Source of the DNA: Vibrio rarus
Lineage (GTDB): Bacteria; Pseudomonadota; Gammaproteobacteria; Enterobacterales; Vibrionaceae
Length of the DNA stretch: 64,000 bases
Direction of reading: 5' to 3'
Assembly: GCF_024347075.1 (NCBI RefSeq)
Contig: NZ_AP024900.1
Coordinates: 1,178,001 to 1,242,000, forward strand
This document shows positions 1 to 9,086 of the stretch, in pieces. The notes below the pieces were generated by a model. It was not told the origin of the DNA. It was given only the letters and a program-made list of their open reading frames with translations, and did not search any database. Within the stretch, counting starts at the first letter, position 1. The number at the start of each line of letters is the position of its first letter. A program made the translations under genes and the position numbers.

Positions 1-742
1 CTAACAAGCGCATATCAAAGCCGATGACATTCCAGCCAATCACAATGTCAGGATCGAAGCGATTAAACCAATCAATCAGTGCGTACAGTAGCGCTTTTTC
101 GTTTTCCACCCATTGAATGGGGGTTTCTGCGCACGCTTGTGGCTCGCCAATCATGATAACCCGGCTATCGAGAGGGGAGTCTAAACCTACAGAATAGAGA
201 ACCCCGTGCGCTGAACATTCTATATCTAAAGAGACCACAGAGAGTTTAGGTTGGTAATCTTTTGCTGCGCGACATTGCGCATTGCTGACTTTAATATAGC
301 CATTTAACTGCTGTTCAGGGCCACTAAATTCCACTTGTCCCTGAATGTAGCGTTCCATGAGGTAACGGTCCACTAATCGAATGTCCGACTCATAGGTGGT
401 AATGGTGTGTTCTGACAATATTGTGGCCAAGTTATTGGCCAGTTTTCTGGTGGGAAAATAGCAGGCGCACACAGAGTTCAGTTGAAATGTTTTTAAAGGT
501 AAAGGGTTAATTTCACAAGGGATGTTGTGTTGCTGGGCTAAGGATTGCACTTGCTGTGCAAAATGGTGCTCAACAAAGTAAACCGATTTTTGCTGTTGAA
601 TTTGCAATAACGTTGGGCCTAAATCCGTAGCCACCCACAATTCAACTAGGCTTGAAGTGCCTATATCTTTACTTTGGCGTGTTATGATAAATCCAGAACG
701 CAACGTATAAACCTTTTGGCTACTTTCATCTACACTGATCAT
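1..742 (-). CDS. polB: DNA polymerase II (family B), N-terminal part; 3' end outside the window
   Basis: Family B DNA polymerase used in repair and replication restart. Only the first 247 codons are inside the window. Reading from the start, the protein has the family N-terminal domain, then the 3'-5' exonuclease motifs: Exo I seen as SLDIECS (about residue 168) and Exo II as VIGWNVIGFDMRLL just before the window edge. The ATG at 740-742 is chosen because no longer in-frame start gives a family-like N-terminus. In E. coli polB is SOS-induced, but I find no CTGT-N8-ACAG LexA box in the 330 bases upstream, so SOS control is not supported here. Identification rests on the exonuclease motifs and overall family resemblance. 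Confidence 0.88.
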   Translation of the reverse strand, partial: MISVDESSQKVYTLRSGFIITRQSKDIGTSSLVELWVATDLGPTLLQIQQQKSVYFVEHHFAQQVQSLAQQHNIPCEINPLPLKTFQLNSVCACYFPTRKLANNLATILSEHTITTYESDIRLVDRYLMERYIQGQVEFSGPEQQLNGYIKVSNAQCRAAKDYQPKLSVVSLDIECSAHGVLYSVGLDSPLDSRVIMIGEPQACAETPIQWVENEKALLYALIDWFNRFDPDIVIGWNVIGFDMRLL

Positions 743-977
743 ATCAAACCGTTACCAAAGTGGTTATATGAAAATCAAATCTACAGAAAATCGTGTCAAT
801 AGCTTCATTTTATTGAGTGAAATTTAGCCACCTATCAACATTGACTGAAAAGGGCGGTAGCGTATTTATGGCTGATTTGTATAAAAATCGACCGTAGTAG
901 CATATTATATCAGTACCAGTTCATACTAATTAAACTTAATTATTGTAAAACTAATTAAGAATGAGCATATTTCAATG

Positions 978-1005
978 TTGTGAACCTACGTCAATCGCGT
1001 AGAAT
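978..1005 (+). promoter_or_regulatory. Candidate sigma-70 promoter for uvrY-uvrC
   Basis: TTGTGA at 978-983 and TAGAAT at 1000-1005 are separated by 16 bases, about 70 bases before the uvrY start. This is the best promoter-like pair in the 333-base divergent spacer between polB and uvrY (743-1075). The rest of the spacer is AT-rich, with no LexA box or other recognised site. Confidence 0.35.
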
Positions 1006-1075
1006 AGTGCTCGCGTGTTATGAGTGACTCATAGCAATCTATGCAGCTAAAAATAAAAAGTGTGGAGATACAAGT

Positions 1076-1720
1076 TTGATTAATGTTTTCCTTGTAGATG
1101 ATCACGAGCTTGTACGCACAGGGATAAGACGTATCATTGAAGACGTCCGTGGAATGAACGTAGCAGGGGAAGCTGACAGCGGTGAAGAATCTGTAAAATG
1201 GTGCCGGAGTAATCATGTTGATGTCATTTTGATGGACATGAATATGCCTGGTATTGGTGGCCTAGAGGCGACGAAAAAAATCTTACGTTTTAACCCTGAT
1301 GTGAAGATAATCGTGCTAACGGTTCATACAGAGAACCCATTCCCAACTAAGGTAATGCAAGCGGGCGCTTGTGGTTATCTGACGAAAGGGGCGGGACCTG
1401 ATGAAATGGTAAATGCTATACGCATGGTAAATAGCGGACAACGTTATATCTCACCAGAAATAGCACAGCAAATGGCGCTTAGCCAAGTCTCTCATACTTC
1501 CGATAACCCCTTTAAAGATCTCTCTGAACGAGAATTACAGATCATGTTAATGATCACTAAGGGCCAGAAAGTGACAGACATTTCGGAACAGTTAAGTCTT
1601 AGTCCAAAAACAGTCAATAGCTATCGTTATCGTCTGTTTAATAAACTGGATATTAACGGTGATGTTGAATTGACTCACCTTGCTATTCGTCACGGAATGT
1701 TAGATACAGAGACATTGTAG
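1076..1720 (+). CDS. uvrY: Response regulator UvrY (GacA/VarA family)
   Basis: Response regulator of the BarA/UvrY (VarS/VarA in Vibrio) system that drives transcription of Csr-type small RNAs. The 214-residue protein has a receiver domain (residues 1-120; acidic pair D8-D9, phospho-acceptor D54 in LMDMNMPG, K near 107) and a LuxR-type helix-turn-helix at about 148-205 ([33 protein letters not shown]). Translation must start at TTG 1076, since no ATG fits and the family N-terminus MINV begins exactly there; a GTGGAGA ribosome site lies upstream. The stop codon overlaps the GTG of uvrC by one base, so the two are co-transcribed and probably translationally coupled, as in other gammaproteobacteria. 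Confidence 0.95.
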   Translation: MINVFLVDDHELVRTGIRRIIEDVRGMNVAGEADSGEESVKWCRSNHVDVILMDMNMPGIGGLEATKKILRFNPDVKIIVLTVHTENPFPTKVMQAGACGYLTKGAGPDEMVNAIRMVNSGQRYISPEIAQQMALSQVSHTSDNPFKDLSERELQIMLMITKGQKVTDISEQLSLSPKTVNSYRYRLFNKLDINGDVELTHLAIRHGMLDTETL

Positions 1721-3552
1721 TGACAGCAGAGTTCGACTCAGTTTCGTTTCTTAAAACTGTTACTCATCAGCCCGGCGTCTATCGAATGTATAACGCCGAG
1801 GCTGTTGTGATTTATGTTGGTAAAGCCAAAGATCTGCAAAAACGCCTTGCCAGCTATTTTAGAAAAAACCTCGATAACGAAAAAACACGGGCCCTGGTCA
1901 GTCATATTGATCAAATAGACGTAACAGTGACACATACTGAAACGGAAGCCCTGATCCTTGAGCATAACTACATTAAGCAATACTTGCCTAAGTACAATGT
2001 GTTGCTCAGAGACGACAAATCCTACCCTTATATCTTCATTAGCCAGCATAAGCACCCTCGTTTATCCCTGCATAGAGGCAGTAAAAGGCGCAAAGGAGAA
2101 TACTTTGGTCCTTATCCTGATTCTGGTGCCGTAAGACAAACGCTGCATTTATTACAAAAGATCTTGCCGGTTAGGCAATGCGAAGACAGCATTTACGCCA
2201 ACCGTACTCGGCCGTGTCTTATGTATCAAATTGGCCGCTGTGCCGCCCCTTGTGTCAGTAGTATCATTTCTGATGAAGAATATGCCGATCTTATCCAATG
2301 GGTTCGGCTCTTTTTGCAAGGTAAAGACCAACAAGTTATTGGCAAGTTAATTGAAAAAATGGATGAGACTAGCCGTAATTTGCAGTTTGAACAAGCTGCA
2401 AAATATCGCGATCAAATTCAGGCTATTCGACGTATTCAAGAACAGCAATTTGTATCAGAAGACAGTTTTGATGATATTGATGTATTGGGTTATGCCCAAG
2501 AATCGGGTGTGGCGTGTGTGCATATTTTAATGATACGACAAGGCAAAATCTTGGGCAGTCGCAGCTTTTTCCCGAAATTGCCTCATAATAGCCAGCAAGA
2601 TGAGATCTTTTACAGTTTTATTAGTCAGTATTATTTAAATCAATCTGAGGGCAGGGCATTGCCTAGTCGCTTAGTGTTTGCCAATGGTCTTTTATTCGAT
2701 GAGACGCCATTCCAAGAGGCGTTGACTCAGCTGGCGGGAAGACGAGTCACTTTTCATGTCAACCCAAGCGGCCATCGTGGCCGTTATCTCAAACTGGCAA
2801 ATACTAATGCCTTATCGGCAATTACCAGCAAGATTAACCATAAGATGACCATTGCTCAGCGCTTTAAAGAGTTGCAACAAGTGCTGAATATGGACTCAAT
2901 TGGTCGTATGGAGTGTTTTGATATCAGTCATACTATGGGCGAAAGTACCATCGCCTCTTGTGTGGTGTTTAATCACGAAGGCCCAGTAAAACCCGAATAT
3001 CGCCGTTATAACATTACCGGGATCACGGGAGGGGATGACTATGCCGCTATGGGGCAAGTGCTTGAACGTCGCTACTCTAAGCAGTTAGATGTGGATAAAA
3101 TTCCAGACATCATCTTTATTGATGGTGGTAAAGGGCAACTCAACCGCGCCATAGAGATTATTTCCAAGTATTGGGAACAATGGCCAAAACGTCCTAGACT
3201 TATAGGAATAGCCAAAGGCGTTACGCGCAAGCCGGGATTAGAAACCATGATCACGGCAGAAGGGGATGAGTTCAATTTAGCCAGTGACGCCCCCGCTTTA
3301 CATTTAATGCAACACATTCGTGATGAGAGCCATAACCACGCTATTGCCGGGCACAGAGCAAAACGAGGAAAAACTCGTCGCACTAGTGCGCTGGAGGGCA
3401 TTGAAGGTGTTGGCCCTAAACGAAGACAAGCATTGCTAAAATATATGGGCGGTCTGCAAGAGTTGAAGAGAGCCAACGCTGAAGAAATAGCCAAAGTACC
3501 CGGTATCAGCAATTCTTTAGCAGAAAAGATTGTTCAAGCGTTGCAACACTAA
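1720..3552 (+). CDS. uvrC: Excinuclease ABC subunit C
   Basis: UvrC makes the dual incisions of nucleotide excision repair in the UvrB-DNA complex. The 610 residues equal the usual family length. Domains in order: GIY-YIG nuclease (residues about 15-95, GVYRMY and VIYVGKAK) for the 3' cut; a Cys-containing linker ([15 protein letters not shown]); the UVR motif for UvrB contact (about 205-240, [11 protein letters not shown]); the RNase H-like C-terminal nuclease for the 5' cut (about 390-540, [17 protein letters not shown]); and two helix-hairpin-helix motifs at the end ([27 protein letters not shown]). The start is GTG 1720, overlapping the uvrY stop. pgsA follows after 76 bases. Confidence 0.97.
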   Translation: MTAEFDSVSFLKTVTHQPGVYRMYNAEAVVIYVGKAKDLQKRLASYFRKNLDNEKTRALVSHIDQIDVTVTHTETEALILEHNYIKQYLPKYNVLLRDDKSYPYIFISQHKHPRLSLHRGSKRRKGEYFGPYPDSGAVRQTLHLLQKILPVRQCEDSIYANRTRPCLMYQIGRCAAPCVSSIISDEEYADLIQWVRLFLQGKDQQVIGKLIEKMDETSRNLQFEQAAKYRDQIQAIRRIQEQQFVSEDSFDDIDVLGYAQESGVACVHILMIRQGKILGSRSFFPKLPHNSQQDEIFYSFISQYYLNQSEGRALPSRLVFANGLLFDETPFQEALTQLAGRRVTFHVNPSGHRGRYLKLANTNALSAITSKINHKMTIAQRFKELQQVLNMDSIGRMECFDISHTMGESTIASCVVFNHEGPVKPEYRRYNITGITGGDDYAAMGQVLERRYSKQLDVDKIPDIIFIDGGKGQLNRAIEIISKYWEQWPKRPRLIGIAKGVTRKPGLETMITAEGDEFNLASDAPALHLMQHIRDESHNHAIAGHRAKRGKTRRTSALEGIEGVGPKRRQALLKYMGGLQELKRANAEEIAKVPGISNSLAEKIVQALQH

Positions 3553-3628
3553 CTAAAATCCCGCAACATTAGGGGTAATCCTAAAGCCAAAAAGCATGTT
3601 GTTTAAATATGCCTTCAGAGTAAATAAA

Positions 3629-4180
3629 ATGCGATTTACTATCCCAAATATACTTACCTTGCTCCGCTTGTTTTTGATACCAGTGTTTGTCATTGCATTC
3701 TACCTACCTTTTACCTGGGCACCTTTCACCGCAGCGATGGTGTTTTGGGTAGCCGGTTTTACCGATTGGCTTGATGGAGTACTTGCACGTAAGTTAGGGC
3801 AGACATCGCGTTTTGGTGCGTTCCTTGACCCTGTTGCCGATAAAGTCATGGTAGCCACCGCGTTGCTATTAATTGCAGAGCATTACAATACCATTTGGAT
3901 CACTATCCCCGCCATCATCATGATTTCAAGAGAGATCATTATTTCAGCACTACGGGAATGGATGGCAGAAATAGGCAAACGTTCAAATGTTGCCGTGTCA
4001 TGGATAGGCAAAGTAAAAACCTTCTCGCAAATGTTTGCTCTTTGGGTCTTGATCTGGCGCTATGATGACTGGATGATTTGGATTGGCTATTTAGCACTAT
4101 TTGTCGCAACAGTACTCACCTTATGGTCAATGATACAGTATTTGCATGCAGCTAAAGATGATTTGCTCGAAGCGGATTAA
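3629..4180 (+). CDS. pgsA: CDP-diacylglycerol-glycerol-3-phosphate 3-phosphatidyltransferase
   Basis: Inner-membrane enzyme that makes phosphatidylglycerophosphate, the committed step to phosphatidylglycerol and cardiolipin. The CDP-alcohol phosphotransferase signature is visible at about residues 49-75 (DGVLAR, then G-AFLD and VADK), with all expected Asp residues. About four to five hydrophobic segments are present. I start at ATG 3629 (MRFTIPN), giving 183 residues as in the family; an upstream ATG at 3596 would add 11 atypical residues. It follows uvrC in the same direction and is closed by a clear terminator at 4198. Confidence 0.95.
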   Translation: MRFTIPNILTLLRLFLIPVFVIAFYLPFTWAPFTAAMVFWVAGFTDWLDGVLARKLGQTSRFGAFLDPVADKVMVATALLLIAEHYNTIWITIPAIIMISREIIISALREWMAEIGKRSNVAVSWIGKVKTFSQMFALWVLIWRYDDWMIWIGYLALFVATVLTLWSMIQYLHAAKDDLLEAD

Positions 4181-4197
4181 GCCAAATAGAAAAAAGA

Positions 4198-4223
4198 AGT
4201 CAGCGTAAGCTGGCTTTTTTTTT
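4198..4223 (+). terminator. Intrinsic terminator after pgsA
   Basis: Seven-base-pair stem AGTCAGC / GCTGGCT (one G-T pair) with GTAA loop, followed at once by nine T. It ends the uvrY-uvrC-pgsA transcript and separates it from the tRNA promoter. Confidence 0.85.
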
Positions 4224-4419
4224 GTTTTTTACTCGCTTCAAGGGGTATTTTACCTTATTGATTATTTCTTGCCTGCTCAAACAAACAGTTACCCGAAAAT
4301 AGGCTGAAGAAAAATAGAACAATTGTGCTGTATTTTAACCAATTTTTGATACTTATCTAACCATCTTGCATTGGTTTGTTTGTAAAGCGAGCAAACGAAT
4401 CATATTTCGAAAAATTTTA

Positions 4420-4447
4420 TTGACTCACACAGTCGAATCCGTAAAAT
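4420..4447 (+). promoter_or_regulatory. Promoter of the tRNA cluster
   Basis: TTGACT (4420-4425), a 16-base spacer and TAAAAT (4442-4447), with a GC-rich run GCCACCCCG just downstream. A GC-rich discriminator is typical of stable RNA promoters under stringent control. The first tRNA begins about 40 bases later. Confidence 0.65.
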
Positions 4448-4488
4448 GCCACCCCGTACCCAAGAGGAATTACCTCACTAAGTACTAC

Positions 4489-4562
4489 GGCGCCTTGGCA
4501 GAGTGGCTATGCAGCGGATTGCAAATCCGTGGACCTCGGTTCGATTCCGGGAGGCGCCTCCA
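4489..4562 (+). tRNA. tRNA-Cys (GCA), copy 1
   Basis: Acceptor stem GGCGCCT pairs with AGGCGCC; anticodon loop TTGCAAA gives GCA; T-loop TTCGATT; encoded CCA at 4560-4562. Length 74. Confidence 0.97.
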
Positions 4563-4580
4563 TTCTCTTTTAGAGAAATT

Positions 4581-4656
4581 GCGACACTAGCTCAGTTGGT
4601 AGAGCGCAACCTTGCCAAGGTTGAGGTCACGAGTTCGAACCTCGTGTGTCGCTCCA
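4581..4656 (+). tRNA. tRNA-Gly (GCC), copy 1
   Basis: Acceptor GCGACAC/GTGTCGC, anticodon stem CAACC/GGTTG with loop TTGCCAA (anticodon GCC), T-arm ACGAG-TTCGAAC-CTCGT, encoded CCA. Length 76. Confidence 0.97.
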
Positions 4657-4679
4657 AATTTACAACATCATATCAACAT

Positions 4680-4757
4680 CAGTTGGTAGAGCGTAACCTT
4701 GCCAAGGTTGAGGTCACGCTTATGTTCAAGGGAAAGCGAACCTCGTGTGTCGCTCCA
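4680..4757 (+). pseudogene. Broken tRNA-Gly remnant 1 with insertion in the T-arm
   Basis: This matches tRNA-Gly(GCC) from the D-loop (CAGTTGGTAGAGCG) through the anticodon arm to the encoded CCA. The 5' acceptor strand and D-stem are replaced by unrelated AT-rich sequence. In the T-arm, AGTT is replaced by an 18-base segment (CTTATGTTCAAGGGAAAG), which destroys the T-stem. It cannot fold as a tRNA. Anticodon loop TTGCCAA is still intact in this copy. Confidence 0.85.
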
Positions 4758-4780
4758 AATTTACAACATCATATCAACAT

Positions 4781-4858
4781 CAGTTGATAGAGCGTAACCT
4801 CGCCAAGGTTGAGGTCACGCTTATGTTCAAGGGAAAGCGAACCTCGTGTGTCGCTCCA
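4781..4858 (+). pseudogene. Broken tRNA-Gly remnant 2
   Basis: This has the same truncation and the same 18-base T-arm insertion as the copy at 4680. Two further changes are GGTAGA to GATAGA in the D-arm and an anticodon loop TCGCCAA, in which the universal U33 has become C. It is preceded by the same spacer (ACATCATATCAACAT) as remnant 1, so the two arose by tandem duplication. Confidence 0.85.
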
Positions 4859-4933
4859 AATTACAAATTATAAGATAGTGAACGTAAGTTCGTTATTGAA
4901 GATGGTGTCTTACCCATCGCAACAAGTTTGCGT

Positions 4934-5020
4934 GCCCTGGTGGTGGAATTGGTAGACACAAGGGATTTAAAATCCCTCGGCGTTCGCGCTGTGCCGGTTC
5001 AAGTCCGGCCCGGGGCACCA
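4934..5020 (+). tRNA. tRNA-Leu (TAA), copy 1
   Basis: 87-base class II tRNA: acceptor GCCCTGG/CCGGGGC, anticodon loop TTTAAAA (TAA), long variable arm (CGGCGTTCGCGCTG), T-loop TTCAAGT, encoded CCA. Confidence 0.97.
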
Positions 5021-5049
5021 TCTATTTTTGTTCTTCTAAAGAACATACT

Positions 5050-5125
5050 GCGACACTAGCTCAGTTGGTAGAGCGCAACCTTGCCAAGGTTGAGGTCACG
5101 AGTTCGAACCTCGTGTGTCGCTCCA
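5050..5125 (+). tRNA. tRNA-Gly (GCC), copy 2
   Basis: Identical in sequence to the copy at 4581; complete cloverleaf with encoded CCA. Confidence 0.97.
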
Positions 5126-5148
5126 AATTTAGAACACCATATCAACAT

Positions 5149-5226
5149 CAGTTGATAGAGCGTAACCTCGCCAAGGTTGAGGTCACGCTTATGTTCAAGG
5201 GAAAGCGAACCTCGTGTGTCGCTCCA
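5149..5226 (+). pseudogene. Broken tRNA-Gly remnant 3
   Basis: Same 78-base form as remnant 2, including the C at position 33 and the 18-base insertion. It lies 368 bases downstream of remnant 2, the same distance that separates the two tRNA-Leu genes, so it belongs to a larger duplicated block. Confidence 0.85.
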
Positions 5227-5301
5227 AATTACAAATTATAAGATAGTGAACATAAGTTCGTTATTGAAGATGGTGTCTTACCCATCGCAACAAGTTTGCG
5301 T

Positions 5302-5388
5302 GCCCTGGTGGTGGAATTGGTAGACACAAGGGATTTAAAATCCCTCGGCGTTCGCGCTGTGCCGGTTCAAGTCCGGCCCGGGGCACCA
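5302..5388 (+). tRNA. tRNA-Leu (TAA), copy 2
   Basis: Identical to the copy at 4934; the upstream spacer (GATGGTGTCTTACCCATC and flanks) is also duplicated, with a single visible base difference. Confidence 0.97.
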
Positions 5389-5419
5389 TCTATTTTTATG
5401 TTCTTCTAAAGAACATACT

Positions 5420-5495
5420 GCGACACTAGCTCAGTTGGTAGAGCGCAACCTTGCCAAGGTTGAGGTCACGAGTTCGAACCTCGTGTGTCGCTCCA
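5420..5495 (+). tRNA. tRNA-Gly (GCC), copy 3
   Basis: Identical to the other intact Gly copies; anticodon GCC and CCA encoded. Confidence 0.97.
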
Positions 5496-5517
5496 AATTT
5501 ATTGATACAAAGAATAT

Positions 5518-5591
5518 GGCGCCTTGGCAGAGTGGCTATGCAGCGGATTGCAAATCCGTGGACCTCGGTTCGACTCCGGGAGGCGCCTCCA
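5518..5591 (+). tRNA. tRNA-Cys (GCA), copy 2
   Basis: Differs from copy 1 only in the T-loop (TTCGACT instead of TTCGATT). Complete cloverleaf with encoded CCA. Confidence 0.97.
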
Positions 5592-5607
5592 TAATTCTAA
5601 AAGTTAT

Positions 5608-5683
5608 GCGACACTAGCTCAGTTGGTAGAGCGCAACCTTGCCAAGGTTGAGGTCACGAGTTCGAACCTCGTGTGTCGCTCCA
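5608..5683 (+). tRNA. tRNA-Gly (GCC), copy 4
   Basis: Last tRNA of the cluster, identical to the other intact Gly copies; the terminator stem begins six bases after its CCA. Confidence 0.97.
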
Positions 5684-5688
5684 AATTA

Positions 5689-5719
5689 AAAGCCTTAGCA
5701 GAAATGCTGAGGCTTTTTT
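5689..5719 (+). terminator. Intrinsic terminator of the tRNA cluster
   Basis: Stem AAAGCCTTAGCA / TGCTGAGGCTTT with GAAA tetraloop, running into a T tract. Confidence 0.9.
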
Positions 5720-5819
5720 AATGCCTGAAATGTGCCATTTTATCTATGCAACATTTTGAAATAAAAAAGTGCGCATAATATTGGGCGATTCTATTGCTAT
5801 CTCATTGTTTTATTGATAA

Positions 5820-6000
5820 ATTCCCGCGCAATCTCAGGGGACCCTGAGGGACACGCGTAATAAGCATTCTAAGCTGATTGTGATATTACGTAGGGTAGGT
5901 ATCAAACGGCCATCGTTTGATAGATGGGAAAGAGCATGTCAGAGATGACATCGAAACAGGCACCCAACATGAATCAATCTAATCTGACAATCAGCTTTGT
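5820..6000 (+). ncRNA. Structured leader RNA upstream of the diaminobutyrate gene (candidate DABA-DC-AT motif)
   Basis: Several perfect helices can be read directly: CTCAGG-GGAC-CCTGAG (5833-5848) closed by CGCG/CGCG (5825-5828 with 5854-5857); an 11-base-pair long-range stem, 5871-5881 with 5987-5997 (AAGCTGATTGT / ACAATCAGCTT); inside it a 9-bp hairpin TATCAAACG/CGTTTGATA (5900-5922); and ATGTCA-GAGA-TGACAT (5936-5951) with a GNRA loop. Position and density of structure fit a cis-regulatory RNA. A published bioinformatic motif named DABA-DC-AT is reported upstream of diaminobutyrate decarboxylase/aminotransferase genes, and this is probably an example, but I cannot run a covariance search. 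Bases 6001-6182, up to the start codon, show no clear terminator. Confidence 0.6.
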
Positions 6001-6182
6001 ACTTCCGGCTTACAGTATTATTACTGAGCCTTGATCTGTCACCTCTGACGATCACCCCAAAGTGACTAACTTCTTTACCTTCTCTCTTTGAGGCAGGTTT
6101 ACGTACCATCTTTTTTGTAATGCCATCAAGTCCATTTCTATGAATGGGCTTAGGCAGATACTACTCCAATTTAGGTAAATCT

Positions 6183-9074
6183 ATGAGTTCTGCATTTGAA
6201 TTTGAAATTTCGGCAAGTAATGCTGAGTTTTCAAGTGATGTTCCTGTTGTTGAGGGCCTTTACGACCTCACTCCAGATCAAATGTTAATTGATCAAGCTG
6301 AGCACGAATCTGAGGTTCGTTCATACCCTCGTCGTCTTCCTCTTGCCATTAAACGTGCTTATGGCGCGTTGGTTGAAGATACGCGCGGTCAAATGTTTTT
6401 AGACTGTTTGGCAGGTGCGGGTACTTTGGTGCTTGGCTATAACCATCCAGAAATTAATCATGCTTTGAAAAAAGAGCTAGAAAGTGGTTTGCCGTATCAA
6501 ACCCTTGATATGACCACCCAAGCAAAAGATACCTTTATCAAGCGGGTTAAAGCTTTTTTACCCGAAGAGTTTGCTAAAAACTCAGCCATTCAGTTTTGTG
6601 GTCCATCCGGTGCGGACGCCGTAGAAGCGGCCATCAAACTGGCGAAGCAAACCACAGGTCGTAATACCGTATTTGCCTTTCGTGGTGCCTATCATGGCAT
6701 GACCAACGGCACTATGGGCATGATGGGCAATTTAAGTACTAAAGCGCGCCGTACTGGTTTGATGTCAGATGTGCACTTTATGCCATTTCCATATAACCTG
6801 CGTTGCCCGTTTGGTTTAGGCGGCGATGCCGGTGCTAAAGCGAGCATCCGTTATATGGAACGCCTGCTAAATGATGATGAGTCGGGCATTATGAAGCCTG
6901 CCGCCATTTTTGTAGAGCCAGTGCAAGGGGAGGGAGGCGTGATCCCAGCCCCAGCATTTTGGCTACGCGAACTGCGCCGCATTTGTGATGAGCACAATAT
7001 CTTACTGGTGCTTGACGAAATTCAATGTGGCGTAGGTAAAACCGGTTATAACTTTGCTTTTGAAGAAGCAGGTATTAGCCCTGACATCTTGTGTCTTTCT
7101 AAGGCCATTGGCGGCGGCTTACCAATGTCATTGCTGGTGTTTAAAAAAGAAAATGATACTTGGAACGCTGGAGAGCATACCGGAACGTTCCGTGGTAATC
7201 AGTTAGCCATGGTGACCGGTGCTAAAGCCCTTGAGATCATTGAGCGTGATAACCTTGTTGAACATGCTGCAAAAGCAGGTCAGTACTTACGTGAAGGCTT
7301 AGAAGCCATTCAACGTCGCGTTAACTGCATTGCAGAAGTGCGTGGTAAAGGTTTGATGCTTGGCGTCGAGATTGTAAAACCAAGCGGTGAATGCAACAAA
7401 TTTGCTGAGCGTATTGCCGATGGCGACCTAACGCTTGCTATACAGCGCGCCGCACTTGAGCGTGGTTTGATGGTTGAAAAAGGCGGTCGTGATGGCAGTG
7501 TCATTCGTTTCCTTCCTCCTATTATCATCTCTTACGCGCAAATCGACTTTGCGTTAAAAACCCTGCAAGAGGCGATTTTAGCCGCAGGCGGTTCACTTAA
7601 AGATCCCGAGCCGACCGATAAGCAGTGGCAACAACACTTTGTGCACACTGGCGTAGAAGGCGCAGACGAGTTCGCGAAAGTCATGCACCACACAGTGGAT
7701 GCGATGAAGTCGGTTTTTGCCGCAGTCGATAAACCGTATTCTGGGGTGGACCCGCAACAACTTGAAGCGAAAATCAATGAAGTTGATCTTAATTCTGGTA
7801 ATCAAGAACTTACGCAAGTTGTCGACACTACTGCCGAATTAGTCGCTAAAAACTCAATTATGGTACAGCACCCTAATTGTATTGCGCATTTACATACGCC
7901 TCCTATGATGCCGGCGATTGCGGCAGAAGCGATGATTGCAACACTCAATCAATCAATGGATTCATGGGATCAAGCCTCTGCTGCAACTTATGTTGAGCAA
8001 AAAGTGGTGGATTGGCTGTGCGAGCAATACCAAATGGGCGAAGCTTCTGATGGCGTATTTACCAGTGGTGGTACGCAAAGCAACCAAATGGGTCTGCTTC
8101 TAGCGCGTGACTGGTTTGCAGATGTCACCAGCCAACATTCTATTCAAAAGCTTGGCAACCCAAACTATGCAGACAAACTGCGTATCTTTTGCTCTGACAA
8201 ATCTCATTTCACCGTGCAAAAATCAGCAGCGTGGATGGGACTGGGCGAAAAATCAGTGGTGTGCATTCAAACCTTTGAAGATGGCAGCATAGATACTCAG
8301 GCTCTTGCCGATGCCGTCATTAAAGCGAAAAGTGAAGGTCTAATGCCGTTTGCGATGGTGGCCACAGCGGGCACGACCGATCACGGCGCCATTGATGACA
8401 TTAACGCCATGGTCGATATCGCCAAACGCGAAAATCTGTGGCTGCATGTGGATGGCGCGTACGGCGGAGCATTAATCCTCAGCAGTCATAAACATCGTCT
8501 GCAAGGCATAGAAAAAGCCGATTCTGTATCGGTGGATTTCCATAAGCTGTTTTATCAAACAATCAGCTGTGGCTCGCTACTAGTTAAAGACAAAGCCAAC
8601 TTTAACTATCTATTGCATCACGCTGACTACTTAAATCGTGAGCATGATGAGTTGCCAAACTTGGTTGATAAAACCATGGCGACCACTAAGCGTTTTGACG
8701 CGCTAAAAGTGTACATGACCATGCAAAACGTGGGCCCTAAAACACTAGGCGCAATGTACGACCATTTGCTTGAGCAAACACAGCAAGTTGCCAGCATGGT
8801 GAAAAAGCACGCGATGTTTGACCTGTTGGCAACGCCTTCACTTTCAACCGTATTGTTCCGTTGCAAGCACCTTGATGCTGGTCGCTTAGACAAGCTAAAT
8901 CAGCAAGTGCGTATTGAAGCATTAGTTCGCGGCGTTGCAGTATTAGGCGAAACCATTGTGAATGGTCATTCTGCGCTTAAATTTACAATTTTAAATCCGT
9001 GTCTGACCTTGTCGGATTTCGAAACATTATTAAATGACATTGATAAGCTAGCGGTAGAGCTAGCGGCACAATAA
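6183..9074 (+). CDS. Fused L-2,4-diaminobutyrate aminotransferase / decarboxylase
   Basis: Bifunctional enzyme that transaminates aspartate semialdehyde to 2,4-diaminobutyrate and decarboxylates it to 1,3-diaminopropane, the precursor of norspermidine. The aminotransferase half (about 30-470) is a class III PLP enzyme with LDEIQCGVGKTG and the PLP lysine in LSKAIGGG. The decarboxylase half (about 500-955) is a group II PLP decarboxylase with HVDGAYGG and the PLP lysine in DFHKLFYQ. The fusion is characteristic of Vibrio. I start at ATG 6183 (MSSAFEFE, 963 residues), with TTTAGG upstream; ATG 6144 would add 13 atypical residues. Two further norspermidine genes follow in the same direction. Confidence 0.93.
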   Translation: MSSAFEFEISASNAEFSSDVPVVEGLYDLTPDQMLIDQAEHESEVRSYPRRLPLAIKRAYGALVEDTRGQMFLDCLAGAGTLVLGYNHPEINHALKKELESGLPYQTLDMTTQAKDTFIKRVKAFLPEEFAKNSAIQFCGPSGADAVEAAIKLAKQTTGRNTVFAFRGAYHGMTNGTMGMMGNLSTKARRTGLMSDVHFMPFPYNLRCPFGLGGDAGAKASIRYMERLLNDDESGIMKPAAIFVEPVQGEGGVIPAPAFWLRELRRICDEHNILLVLDEIQCGVGKTGYNFAFEEAGISPDILCLSKAIGGGLPMSLLVFKKENDTWNAGEHTGTFRGNQLAMVTGAKALEIIERDNLVEHAAKAGQYLREGLEAIQRRVNCIAEVRGKGLMLGVEIVKPSGECNKFAERIADGDLTLAIQRAALERGLMVEKGGRDGSVIRFLPPIIISYAQIDFALKTLQEAILAAGGSLKDPEPTDKQWQQHFVHTGVEGADEFAKVMHHTVDAMKSVFAAVDKPYSGVDPQQLEAKINEVDLNSGNQELTQVVDTTAELVAKNSIMVQHPNCIAHLHTPPMMPAIAAEAMIATLNQSMDSWDQASAATYVEQKVVDWLCEQYQMGEASDGVFTSGGTQSNQMGLLLARDWFADVTSQHSIQKLGNPNYADKLRIFCSDKSHFTVQKSAAWMGLGEKSVVCIQTFEDGSIDTQALADAVIKAKSEGLMPFAMVATAGTTDHGAIDDINAMVDIAKRENLWLHVDGAYGGALILSSHKHRLQGIEKADSVSVDFHKLFYQTISCGSLLVKDKANFNYLLHHADYLNREHDELPNLVDKTMATTKRFDALKVYMTMQNVGPKTLGAMYDHLLEQTQQVASMVKKHAMFDLLATPSLSTVLFRCKHLDAGRLDKLNQQVRIEALVRGVAVLGETIVNGHSALKFTILNPCLTLSDFETLLNDIDKLAVELAAQ

Positions 9075-9086
9075 AGGAAATACAAA

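Noticed and set aside
743..1075. LexA box for polB
   Set aside because: No CTGT-N8-ACAG sequence exists in the spacer.
4366..5721. Open frames of 60-94 codons across the tRNA region
   Set aside because: They translate tRNA genes and their remnants; repeated peptide motifs come from repeated tRNA sequence.
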